Assembly (NCBI GenBank): GCA_020342025.1
Contig: CP070840.1
Location: 352,742 to 359,918 of the forward strand
DNA: 7,177 nucleotides
Source of the DNA: Deltaproteobacteria bacterium
GTDB lineage: Bacteria > Desulfobacterota > DSM-4660 > Desulfatiglandales > HGW-15
Reading direction: 5' to 3'
Shown: positions 1 through 5,764 of the stretch, piece after piece
Layout of the letters: every line of letters starts with the position of its first letter
Numbering within the stretch: position 1 is the stretch's first letter
Made by a program: the position numbers and the translations under genes
The notes under the pieces: model-generated
Told to the model about the DNA's origin: nothing
The model's input: the letters and a program-made list of their open reading frames with translations, nothing else
Database searches by the model: none

Positions 1-371
1 CCTTTCCAGAGTCCGTGGAGGTTGCAGTATTCACGGGCGGTTACCCCTTTGGCCTTGATGTCAAATACCGCCTCGGGCGCACCTCCAGGCTTCAGAAATT
101 CCCGGTAGGCCTTACCGTCCACGATGACCTCAACCCATTCGATGTAGTGCTTCTCCTCCATAGGATGGGGCACGCTACCTACTTTCACCTTCACGCCTTC
201 TGCCACCTCTTCTACCACAGGGCCATGTTTTTCCTTGGCAGCATCCACCGTGTTTTCTACAAAAAGCTTCATGGGCTCGCCACAGCAGACCAGCTCCCCC
301 TCTCCGCCGTGAAGAACTTCAACAATATTCCCACATTTCTCACACTTGTAAATCTGTAATCTCTCTGCCAT
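1..371 (-). CDS. dfx: Desulfoferrodoxin (superoxide reductase), 3' end cut by window
   Basis: This gene encodes a 2Fe-type superoxide reductase, which reduces superoxide to hydrogen peroxide in the cytoplasm of anaerobes, usually with electrons from rubredoxin. From the ATG at 371, 123 residues are visible; the family is about 125 long, so only the last few codons are missing. The N-terminal desulforedoxin centre I is intact: Cys10, Cys13, Cys29 and Cys30 (CxxC plus CC). The catalytic centre II ligands are all present: His49 in EKHGP, His69 in PHPM, His75 in EKHY, and Cys116 and His119 in YCNLHG. The conserved Glu47-Lys48 pair precedes His49. The start is set by AAAAGGAGG seven bases upstream. 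It is the last visible gene of the defence operon, 74 nt after tpx, a gap that also holds a perfect inverted repeat. The product, hydrogen peroxide, is the substrate of the peroxidases encoded upstream. The identification is very secure. Confidence 0.96.
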   Translation of the reverse strand, partial: MAERLQIYKCEKCGNIVEVLHGGEGELVCCGEPMKLFVENTVDAAKEKHGPVVEEVAEGVKVKVGSVPHPMEEKHYIEWVEVIVDGKAYREFLKPGGAPEAVFDIKAKGVTAREYCNLHGLWK

Positions 372-388
372 TTCTCATCCTCCTTTTC

Positions 389-404
389 TTATTACACGTA
401 ATAA
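389..404. promoter_or_regulatory. Perfect 7-2-7 inverted repeat upstream of dfx (candidate operator)
   Basis: TTATTACACGTAATAA has perfect 7-base arms around AC and lies 18 bases before the dfx start, just upstream of its ribosome binding site. As an RNA hairpin it would be a weak AU stem, so a DNA operator is the better reading. It is AT-rich like Fur/PerR boxes but does not match the 7-1-7 PerR consensus. No clear -35/-10 pair was found with it, so it may control a secondary promoter for dfx or be unrelated to PerR. Confidence 0.45.
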
Positions 405-445
405 AGGCGGTCATGAATCGACCACATCTCAGCTGCACATTTGAC

Positions 446-961
446 CTAAACCAATTTGTTCACCGCATCCAGGACCGCTCCGTAGTCAGGCTCCTCTGTC
501 AACTCCTTGATAAGCTGAACATACTGAATGATCCCTTCTCGGTCTACCACAAAGACGGCCCTCGCGAGCAACCGCAATTCCTTGATCAATACCCCGTAAG
601 CCTTTCCGAAACCGGCTTCACGATGATCAGAAAGGGTGATGACTTTCTCCACACCGGCTGCGCCACACCATCGCTTCTGAGCAAAAGGCAGGTCCATGCT
701 GATGGTCAGAATGACCACATCATCACCCAGCTTTCCTGCCTCCTCATTAAATCTTCTGGTCTCCATATCACACACAGGGGTGTCAAGAGACGGTACGGTG
801 GAAATGATGCAAACTTTGCCGCGAAAGGAGGAAAGCTTTACCGGGGAAAGATCATTGTCAAGAACCTCAAATTCCGGAGCCACATCTCCCGCTTTTCGTT
901 CCTCCCCAACCAGGGTTAGGGGATTTCCCTTCATCGTTATCACCTTTGGCCGTTCTTCCAT
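446..961 (-). CDS. tpx: Thiol peroxidase Tpx (atypical 2-Cys peroxiredoxin)
   Basis: Tpx reduces hydrogen peroxide and alkyl hydroperoxides and is recycled by thioredoxin. The 171-residue product matches the usual length of about 168. The active site is SLDTPVCDMETRRFN, with peroxidatic Cys64 and the catalytic Thr61 three residues before it; the resolving cysteine is Cys99 in LPFAQKRWCGAAG, the hallmark Tpx position. Arg134 in LLARAVFVVD is the conserved active-site arginine. A further Cys51 is not part of the catalytic pair. The frame stays open to 1006, but the ATG at 961 has GGGAGG eight bases before it and gives the normal N-terminus, so it was chosen. The gene follows perR by 60 nt and precedes dfx by 74 nt on the same strand, consistent with cotranscription. 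No signal peptide is seen, so it should act in the cytoplasm. Confidence 0.95.
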   Translation of the reverse strand: MEERPKVITMKGNPLTLVGEERKAGDVAPEFEVLDNDLSPVKLSSFRGKVCIISTVPSLDTPVCDMETRRFNEEAGKLGDDVVILTISMDLPFAQKRWCGAAGVEKVITLSDHREAGFGKAYGVLIKELRLLARAVFVVDREGIIQYVQLIKELTEEPDYGAVLDAVNKLV

Positions 962-1021
962 GTCGTTATCCTCCCACTTCCATCTCAATGATGTTTTTAA
1001 TTTCAAAGGTTTGGTACTGAT

Positions 1022-1471
1022 CTATGGGCCCAACTCCTTCATCTTTTCTACGAGGGAAGATTTTCCCTCTTTCATGCAGGCGGGGCACAACCCGAAAAAT
1101 TCCAAGCTATGCCCAGCTATTCTATAAGCGGTTAGTTTAACCAGTGACTTTGCCAGATCATCTAGATTGTGATCAGGCTGATCAACCGGGACATCATCGA
1201 TTCTCCCGCAATTCATACAGGTGATATGATAATGGTCGTTGATGTTGCCATCGAAACGCATCTGAGGATATCCAGGATCGATCTTTCTAATGAGACCCGT
1301 CTTGGATAGCACGTCCAGGTTTCGATAGACGGTCCCCATACTGATGCGGGGAATTCTCTTCCGGACCCTCTCATACACTTCATCGGCTGTGGGATGGGAA
1401 TGGACCTTCTTGACTTCCTCCAGAATGATCTGTCTTTGGTTGGTCATTCTGTATTTCTGGTTGGATACCAA
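1022..1471 (-). CDS. perR: PerR-type peroxide-sensing Fur family repressor
   Basis: This is a Fur-superfamily metalloregulator of 149 residues from the chosen TTG start. It has an N-terminal winged helix (recognition segment around SMGTVYRNLDVLSKTGLI, residues 44-61) and a C-terminal metal and dimer domain. All five regulatory-metal ligands of Bacillus PerR are found: His26 (HPTAD), Asp74 (RFDG), His80 and His82 (DHYH), Asp93 (RIDD). Aspartate at position 93 and the FD motif favour PerR over Fur. The structural zinc site is Cys85, Cys88, Cys129 and Cys132. In the family, peroxide oxidises the metal-ligating histidines and releases DNA. It lies between two peroxidase genes, 41 nt after the exported peroxiredoxin gene, and probably represses its own operon. 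An in-frame GTG at 1504 would give an N-terminus the length of Bacillus PerR but lacks a ribosome binding site. Confidence 0.92.
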   Translation of the reverse strand: MVSNQKYRMTNQRQIILEEVKKVHSHPTADEVYERVRKRIPRISMGTVYRNLDVLSKTGLIRKIDPGYPQMRFDGNINDHYHITCMNCGRIDDVPVDQPDHNLDDLAKSLVKLTAYRIAGHSLEFFGLCPACMKEGKSSLVEKMKELGP

Positions 1472-1476
1472 AAAAT

Positions 1477-1484
1477 CCTCCTTT
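1477..1484 (-). promoter_or_regulatory. Ribosome binding site that sets a TTG start for perR
   Basis: AAAGGAGG is followed by ATTTT and then TTG at 1471, an ideal five-base spacing. The other in-frame candidates, GTG at 1504 and ATG at 1447, have no comparable purine-rich sequence at the right distance. A rare start codon would hold repressor output low relative to the other operon proteins, which is inference. Confidence 0.65.
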
Positions 1485-1512
1485 TGCCTATCTCGAATGG
1501 GCACCGAAACGG

Positions 1513-2115
1513 CTATTTTTCCAGCTTTTGAAGTTCTTTCACAAGGACCTCAAGACGAGGTCTTAGGTTGATGTCGTGCACGTCCATGTATCGAATGATC
1601 CCTCTCTTATCGATGACAAAGATCGCCCTCTCTGTCACGCCGCTTGAGCGCAATACCCCATACTCTTTAGCCACGGCACCATGGGGCCAAAAATCAGAAA
1701 GCACGGGAAACCACAACTTCCCCATCTGATTGGTCCATGAATACAGGGTCGGGATATTGTCAACCGTTATGCCAAGGAGCACAGCATCATTCTCCTCAAA
1801 AAAACTTCTTGCGATATTGTATCCCGGCCATTGATCCGAACAGACAGGTGTCCACGCTGCGGGAACAAAAGAGAGCACCACGTTCTTATTCCCCCGGTAT
1901 TGGCTGAGGGAAATTTCACCCCCAGAGACGGCAGGAAGTGTGAATCCGGGCGCCGGATCACCCACCTTCACCTTCAGCGTACTGTCGGTCGGCTTAAGCT
2001 GACCTGGATCGTAGATATTCTCTTTATAGGCTTCCGACCTACTTAGGGCGTTTGAAGTCAAGAAAAGAAATGTGAGCAGGACACCTATACCCGATATGAT
2101 GAGAGTCTTTTTCAT
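1513..2115 (-). CDS. Exported single-cysteine peroxiredoxin (AhpC/TSA family)
   Basis: The 200-residue product starts with a lysine pair and a hydrophobic stretch (residues 4-20) followed by polar residues, a Sec-type signal peptide or N-terminal anchor, so it acts outside the cytoplasmic membrane. The peroxiredoxin fold covers about residues 50-198. The peroxidatic motif is PAAWTPVCSDQ, with Pro85, Thr89 and Cys92; Arg163 in VTERAIFVID is the conserved active-site arginine. Cys92 is the only cysteine in the protein, so there is no resolving cysteine and an external thiol donor is needed. The ATG overlaps the stop of the upstream TlpA-like gene by four bases (ATGA), a sign of translational coupling and of a functional pair with that CPYC protein. 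It resembles the Bcp/AhpE branch of the family, but the exact subfamily is not settled by eye. Confidence 0.88.
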   Translation of the reverse strand: MKKTLIISGIGVLLTFLFLTSNALSRSEAYKENIYDPGQLKPTDSTLKVKVGDPAPGFTLPAVSGGEISLSQYRGNKNVVLSFVPAAWTPVCSDQWPGYNIARSFFEENDAVLLGITVDNIPTLYSWTNQMGKLWFPVLSDFWPHGAVAKEYGVLRSSGVTERAIFVIDKRGIIRYMDVHDINLRPRLEVLVKELQKLEK

Positions 2116-2744
2116 TTTGCTGCCGACTCCAGACCGGACAACTGGGTTATCTGCTTCAAGAACTGCTCTGCCCCTTGCGTACCGCCAAGCTTTGAATAGA
2201 TGACCTTGTGGGAACTGTCTTCATTGATTTGAATCGCTATGAAGTAAGGCGTCCTTGTCTCTCCAAAGCGCTTATGGAGAGAGAAATCCTCATCGGGGAA
2301 AAGCGGAAAGGGCACTTTGTAATTTTCCCTAAACACCCCCACTTCAAATTGAGAATTCCCAGCCCCTATGCCGATAATTTTGATTTTCCCTCTCAGGTCG
2401 TGGTCACCCTCAATGGCCTGATACAATTTATTCACCTCGGGTGCCTCTCTCTGACAGTAAGGACAATACATGCTAAAGATCTCGATGATGACCACCTTGG
2501 CTTTGATCTCCGGTATCTGGAAAGAGCCTTTTCCGCTCAAGCCCAGGTAAAGTCTCTCCGCAGGATCATTGGGGACAGGTAAATCTGTGTTAGGGAGCTG
2601 CGCCCCTTTGGCGGGAGGAACAGGGGTGGCATGGGTCGGCGGAGCCCAAAGAACAAAGGTGAACACTATCGCTGAAAACCAAAGAAGTATGCCTTTCAAG
2701 GATACCTTCGTGCCTGCCATTTTCTTTCCCGGTCTGCTGTCCAT
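2112..2744 (-). CDS. TlpA/ResA-like exported thioredoxin-fold protein (CPYC)
   Basis: From the chosen ATG the product has 210 residues. A basic N-terminus and a hydrophobic segment (about residues 18-34) followed by THA form a signal peptide or anchor. A proline-rich linker leads to a thioredoxin fold of about residues 70-205. The redox motif is SMYCPYCQREAP, with Cys94 and Cys97, and the cis-proline is Pro166 in ETRTPYFI. Glutaredoxin-like CPYC is less usual here than the CxPC common in TlpA/ResA. Family members reduce disulfides of periplasmic partners with electrons from a membrane donor such as CcdA/DsbD, which is not in the window. Overlap with the peroxiredoxin gene suggests that protein is the partner. 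ATG at 2750 is also possible, but AGAGG lies right against it and is six bases from the ATG at 2744. The gene begins 27 nt after rubrerythrin. Confidence 0.85.
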   Translation of the reverse strand: MDSRPGKKMAGTKVSLKGILLWFSAIVFTFVLWAPPTHATPVPPAKGAQLPNTDLPVPNDPAERLYLGLSGKGSFQIPEIKAKVVIIEIFSMYCPYCQREAPEVNKLYQAIEGDHDLRGKIKIIGIGAGNSQFEVGVFRENYKVPFPLFPDEDFSLHKRFGETRTPYFIAIQINEDSSHKVIYSKLGGTQGAEQFLKQITQLSGLESAAK

Positions 2745-2771
2745 CTCCATCCTCTTGTCCAGATTTCCGAT

Positions 2772-3281
2772 TTAGTCCACCTTAAAAAATGCACTTGCCT
2801 TGGCATTGCACACAGGGCACTTATCGGGGGCCTCGTTCTCACAGGTGTACCCACAGACCGAGCAAACGTAGTAGTCAGCTTCCTTCAAGTTCTCAAGGTT
2901 GTCCAGGGCATGCTGGTACAGTGCAGCGTGGACTTTCTCAACTTCGTTGGCGAAATTGAATGTCAACTCTGCGGCCTTGAGCTTTTCCTCTTTGGCATGC
3001 CCGATCATTTCAGGATACATTTCTTTGAATTCGTGGGTTTCCCCGGAAATGGCCTCTTTCAGGTTATCTGCCGTCCCTTTGACGCCACCCAAAGTCCGAA
3101 GATGGTTATGGGCGTGGACAGTCTCTGCCTCAGCAGCTGCCCTGAAGAGTCTGGCCACCTGCGGATAGCCCTCTTTATCCGCCTGCTTGGCGAAAGCGAG
3201 GTACTTTCGATTGGCCTGTGATTCCCCTGCAAACGCAGCCAACAGGTCCTTTTCCGATTGCGTTCCTTTTACGTCTGCCAT
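2772..3281 (-). CDS. rbr: Rubrerythrin (diiron NADH/rubredoxin-linked peroxidase)
   Basis: Rubrerythrin reduces hydrogen peroxide to water at a diiron centre in the cytoplasm of anaerobes. The 169-residue protein has a ferritin-like four-helix domain (residues 1-130) and a C-terminal rubredoxin domain. Iron ligands are Glu20, Glu53 and His56 (EAETVH), Glu81 and Glu84 (GETHEF), and Glu115 and His118 (EVEKVH). The rubredoxin Fe(Cys)4 site is Cys140, Cys143, Cys155 and Cys158 (CSVCGY and CPVCNAK). The protein is shorter than the 191-residue Desulfovibrio enzyme, like other compact rubrerythrins. The ATG is set by AAGGAGGT five bases upstream. It is the first full-length gene after the promoter at 3482-3510 and would be the most strongly expressed. 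The leader between promoter and gene holds a small ORF. No rubredoxin gene is in view, so its electron donor is presumably encoded elsewhere. Confidence 0.96.
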   Translation of the reverse strand: MADVKGTQSEKDLLAAFAGESQANRKYLAFAKQADKEGYPQVARLFRAAAEAETVHAHNHLRTLGGVKGTADNLKEAISGETHEFKEMYPEMIGHAKEEKLKAAELTFNFANEVEKVHAALYQHALDNLENLKEADYYVCSVCGYTCENEAPDKCPVCNAKASAFFKVD

Positions 3282-3298
3282 GTCTTACCTCCTTCTGT

Positions 3299-3391
3299 TT
3301 AGGTTCCAAATTTGATGAGCGTCTTTTCTTTTATCTTCTCAGTCATTCCCAAACCGCCCGAATTTAATAATCCATAGGCCGTCCTGACCAT
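3299..3391 (-). CDS. Small 30-codon leader ORF upstream of rbr
   Basis: An ATG with GGAGG and a five-base ATTTT spacer opens a 30-residue frame that ends 17 nt before rubrerythrin. The peptide begins MVRTAYGLLNSGGLG and continues MTEKIKEKTLIKFGT; it is basic (net about +3), has no cysteine and no membrane segment. It is out of frame with rubrerythrin, so it is not an N-terminal extension. Its ribosome binding site is as good as those of the real genes in the operon and has the same spacer as perR. It may be a regulatory leader peptide or a small protein; the sequence is not recognised. Being in the leader of a stress operon makes translation-coupled control possible, which is inference. Confidence 0.5.
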   Translation of the reverse strand: MVRTAYGLLNSGGLGMTEKIKEKTLIKFGT

Positions 3392-3400
3392 AAAATCCTC

Positions 3401-3414
3401 CACTTAGTGAAGTG
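3401..3414. other. Short hairpin next to the leader ORF ribosome binding site
   Basis: CACTTAGTGAAGTG has perfect 5-base arms with a 4-base loop and shares one base with the GGAGG of the leader ORF on the minus transcript. It could modulate access to that ribosome binding site. The stem is short, so chance occurrence is quite possible. Confidence 0.25.
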
Positions 3415-3467
3415 TTGCTGTCATTTAAAATGATGCGAGGATTTCTGAATAACTTATCAGGAATGGT

Positions 3468-3487
3468 TACTAATAGCGTTATTAATA
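3468..3487. promoter_or_regulatory. Candidate PerR operator overlapping the operon -10
   Basis: TACTAATAGCGTTATTAATA is an imperfect inverted repeat: 8-base arms with one mismatch around a 4-base centre. It is AT-rich like PerR/Fur boxes and contains the whole -10 element of the rubrerythrin promoter, so a bound repressor would block RNA polymerase. PerR encoded three genes downstream is the obvious candidate ligand. The spacing differs from the Bacillus 7-1-7 consensus, so the assignment rests on position and symmetry. Confidence 0.55.
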
Positions 3488-3510
3488 GTCGACCGGGTGG
3501 CTGGTGTCAA
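3482..3510 (-). promoter_or_regulatory. Sigma70-type promoter of the defence operon
   Basis: On the minus strand a perfect -35 TTGACA (3505-3510) is followed by a 17-base spacer and a -10 TATTAA (3482-3487). Transcription should start near 3475, giving a leader of about 84 nt before the small ORF and about 190 nt before rubrerythrin. It is the best promoter match on the minus strand in the window and fits the head of the six-gene operon. Confidence 0.72.
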
Positions 3511-3664
3511 GCGTTAAATCGGATTTTTTTATTATTTCTTCGAGAGATTTGGCCCACCAGCAAACAATCATTGTAATTTCAATATATTAGCCGCAAGAAA
3601 GGGCCCCAGGAATGGGAGTAGGGCGAGGATTTTTGCGCTTTTGAACATATGTTATCTCAAATAT

Positions 3665-3680
3665 TGGCCGTGGACGGCCA
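3665..3680 (-). terminator. Hairpin after the cyclase gene, possible terminator
   Basis: TGGCCG, a 4-base loop and CGGCCA form a perfect GC-rich 6-bp stem 15 nt past the cyclase stop. On the minus transcript it is followed only by AAUAUUUG, a poor U-tract, so termination may be weak or Rho-assisted. It would separate cyclase transcription from the defence operon promoter about 150 nt further on. The stretch 3511-3664 shows no gene; it is AT-rich with a 10-base palindrome AACATATGTT at 3644-3653. Confidence 0.45.
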
Positions 3681-3694
3681 CTTCATCATTCTGA

Positions 3695-4855
3695 TTAATC
3701 GGGACGGATCAGGCTGTATACCCTCACCTTCCCTTTCACATTCTTGAAGCTTTTACGACCCCGGTCATACAAAGTGATCTCCTTTTTGATGCGTTCTGCC
3801 GTCTCTGCCCCTACAAGGATGTCCCCGTCCTTGGCAGCAGCCGCGATCCGGGCCGCCAGATTCGTCACAGGTCCGCTGGCCGTAAATGTCATCCTTGTCC
3901 CGGCTGCGCCATGAAACCTGGTCATCCCTACGGAGGCCACCCCGGAGTTGATTCCCATGTTCACGTCGACGGGTTGAAAGCGGCCTTTCAGCTCATCATT
4001 GATCTCTATCGTCCTTTTCCTGATCTCTAGGGCGGATCTTGAGGCGTCTAAGGCGTTTTGCTCGGAAGGGCCCTGAAAGATCACCATTAAACCATCTCCA
4101 GCCGTCTCGTTAATATCTCCCTGATGAGCATAGATCACATCCAAAAAAGAGGAGAAGTATTTCTCAATGATGAAGTTCACCTTCTCTTGTGTAAGGGATT
4201 CACTGATCTTCGTGTAGCCAGCCACATCCAAAAAGAGGACAGAAACATCCACATCTCTTTTGTCCAGGGAAGGAGCGGACGGATCCTTCTCCACGATCCG
4301 CTGCACGGTCTCCGGGACAAAAGGCCGCAGGTGCGTGAGGATTTGATCCATGTTGAGCTTTTCCTGAGCCATCTTCCAGTGGTCACGGGTGTTGACGATG
4401 GCGTTGGTGGCAAGATCCGCCAGGTCTTTTAGGAGGGTTATGTCCAGCTCGTCAAAAGAGTGCCCCTCCTTTGCAATGACGTCCAGTACCGCAAGTGGTT
4501 TTTTTCCATCATGTATGGGCAGCGCCACCTCACAAACGGCCTGTTTGGATCCACCGGTCTTGTCGTCGTCACGGTAAGAACACTGATAGGTAAGAGGCTG
4601 GTCGAGGACGCCTTCGATAGTCTCACGGCCTCGTTTGCAGAGCTGACAGTTGATTCGGTTTTTGTATACCGCACAATGAAGAGGGCGAGTATAATGCAAC
4701 GCCTCATCGTCGAACATCAACAGGCACGCCTCCCGTGAGCGGGGAACGGTCACCTTGGCTTCGTCACGGATCGTTTCCAGGATATCTCCGATGTCCAGGG
4801 ATGATGTGACCTTCTGCGCAACCCGAGACAGATTTTCAAAACGTTCTTTGTACAT
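3695..4855 (-). CDS. GAF-domain class III adenylate/guanylate cyclase
   Basis: The 386-residue protein has a GAF-like sensor (about residues 5-155), a short linker helix (about 155-190) and a class III cyclase homology domain (about 200-382), which makes cAMP or cGMP as a dimer. No signal peptide or membrane segment is seen, so it is cytoplasmic. Metal-binding Asp210 (LFLDVAGYT) and Asp254 (TAGDGLMVIF) are present, as are transition-state Asn332 and Arg336 (TNLAARI). At the purine-selecting positions it has Glu250, where adenylate cyclases have Lys, and Thr325, so substrate choice is uncertain. The GAF domain is unusually rich in cysteine: Cys44, Cys61, Cys70, Cys73, Cys92 and Cys108, including CQLC. 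This could bind metal or a cluster, or sense thiol redox state. The ATG at 4855 has only a weak ribosome binding site. The flavin oxidoreductase gene lies 75 nt upstream on the same strand. Confidence 0.9.
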   Translation of the reverse strand: MYKERFENLSRVAQKVTSSLDIGDILETIRDEAKVTVPRSREACLLMFDDEALHYTRPLHCAVYKNRINCQLCKRGRETIEGVLDQPLTYQCSYRDDDKTGGSKQAVCEVALPIHDGKKPLAVLDVIAKEGHSFDELDITLLKDLADLATNAIVNTRDHWKMAQEKLNMDQILTHLRPFVPETVQRIVEKDPSAPSLDKRDVDVSVLFLDVAGYTKISESLTQEKVNFIIEKYFSSFLDVIYAHQGDINETAGDGLMVIFQGPSEQNALDASRSALEIRKRTIEINDELKGRFQPVDVNMGINSGVASVGMTRFHGAAGTRMTFTASGPVTNLAARIAAAAKDGDILVGAETAERIKKEITLYDRGRKSFKNVKGKVRVYSLIRPD

Positions 4856-4894
4856 GGTTATGTACCCGTGACGATATTCACTTTATGATATGCA

Positions 4895-4916
4895 CACGGT
4901 CAGTTAGTATGCCGTG
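4895..4916. other. Inverted repeat between oxidoreductase and cyclase genes
   Basis: CACGG and CCGTG arms flank 12 bases in the 75-nt gap. There is no U-tract, so it is not a normal terminator. It may be an operator or a chance match; no convincing promoter was found for the cyclase in this gap. Confidence 0.2.
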
Positions 4917-4930
4917 ATGAAATCGAGCCA

Positions 4931-5524
4931 TTAATGCATTTCTTTGACGGCCTGAACCAACTCAAACCCTGACTGGTACGCCTCTTCTAAATATTCTGGA
5001 TGTTTTAACACATCGCCCTCAAAATCTAAACCTCTGTAGAGGAGTGTTCTCCAGAGCTCTGCATCAAACGTTTCAAAAAAATAGCGGATGGTGAGATGGA
5101 CGCCATCAAATAATTTTTTCCCTTTGGTGGCACCTACAGAAATAAAAAGACCTTTGCGTTTGGGGTCGAGTTTTCCAAAAGGCGTTTTATCGATCCAGTA
5201 TTTCTTCACCCAAAAGGACTGACACCGATCCATGAGGATTTTTGTGTGAGCGCTCACCGTATAAAAGAATATGGGCGAGGCCAGTATCAAGCCATTGCAC
5301 GACAGAATCTGATCGTAGACGGTCTGGAAATCGTCTTTGATGACGCACCGACCCTCCTTTTTGCAACCATAGATCTCAAGACAGGGGGACATCTTTAAGT
5401 CACGGAGAACCACCTCTTCCACTTCCGCACCGCCTTCTCTTGCTCCTTCAACGGCCTTTTGGAGCAGCAAGGTGGTATTGCCCTTCCGACGCGGACTGCC
5501 ATATATGGCAAGGATCTTATGCAT
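4931..5524 (-). CDS. Flavodoxin-fold NAD(P)H-dependent FMN oxidoreductase
   Basis: The 197-residue protein belongs to the NADPH-dependent FMN reductase / iron-sulfur flavoprotein superfamily. The N-terminal strand MHKILAIYGS runs into the FMN phosphate loop SPRRKGNTT (residues 10-18), and SPIFFYTVSAHTKILMDR (83-100) is the second conserved flavin-binding block. Between them, Cys48, Cys54 and Cys60 (ending in GCKKEGRC, followed by VIKDD) match the iron-sulfur flavoprotein motif except that the second cysteine is replaced by Ile51, so an intact [4Fe-4S] site is doubtful. Members reduce flavins, quinones or other electron acceptors; the substrate here is unknown. The ATG is set by AGGAG six bases upstream. 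It may be cotranscribed with the cyclase 75 nt downstream. It is divergent from the crotonase gene across a 275-nt gap. Confidence 0.85.
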   Translation of the reverse strand: MHKILAIYGSPRRKGNTTLLLQKAVEGAREGGAEVEEVVLRDLKMSPCLEIYGCKKEGRCVIKDDFQTVYDQILSCNGLILASPIFFYTVSAHTKILMDRCQSFWVKKYWIDKTPFGKLDPKRKGLFISVGATKGKKLFDGVHLTIRYFFETFDAELWRTLLYRGLDFEGDVLKHPEYLEEAYQSGFELVQAVKEMH

Positions 5525-5621
5525 TCAAAACTCCTCTCCAAAGTTAATCGTTCTTCAGTTATTGTGTGCCGTTACAAGTAAAAGTTCTTTGATCTTTCAC
5601 CTTTCGGTCAAAGAATTCAAC

Positions 5622-5650
5622 TTGGCTTTTTGGGGCCCCGCGTATTATAG
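5622..5650 (+). promoter_or_regulatory. Possible promoter for the crotonase gene
   Basis: TTGGCT at 5622-5627 and TTATAG at 5645-5650 are 17 bases apart, with GGGGCCCC in the spacer. The elements are imperfect, and an overlapping TATTAT is better in sequence but only 15 bases away. The transcript would have a leader of about 140 nt. This is the best plus-strand candidate in the divergent gap but is weakly supported. Confidence 0.25.
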
Positions 5651-5764
5651 ATCGACTGTATTCTCTTGAAAATCTCACAGAACCCGGCTGAAGCTATGTG
5701 TCGCTTGCCAACTCCGATCTGAACTTAGCGGTTGCACAGTGGAAGCCCCGTGAAGAGGTGTAGC

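Noticed and set aside
15..359. Plus-strand 114-codon open frame
   Set aside because: It is antisense to desulfoferrodoxin, whose metal ligands are all in the minus frame; no ribosome binding site.
962..1006. N-terminal extension of Tpx to 1006
   Set aside because: The internal ATG at 961 has an ideal GGGAGG and gives the normal family length; the extension is basic and unlike Tpx.
413..1127. Plus-strand open frames of 168 and 143 codons
   Set aside because: They lie opposite Tpx and PerR, which are certain from motifs; no family features in the plus frames.
1472..1504. GTG start for PerR at 1504
   Set aside because: It matches Bacillus PerR in length but has no ribosome binding site, whereas the TTG at 1471 has an excellent one. 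It remains a minor possibility.
3644..3653. Palindrome AACATATGTT
   Set aside because: Ten bases with an NdeI-type core, no promoter context; likely chance.
5587..5613. CTTTGATC/GGTCAAAG inverted repeat in the divergent gap
   Set aside because: Imperfect arms with a long loop, no promoter element aligned with it; too weak to call.
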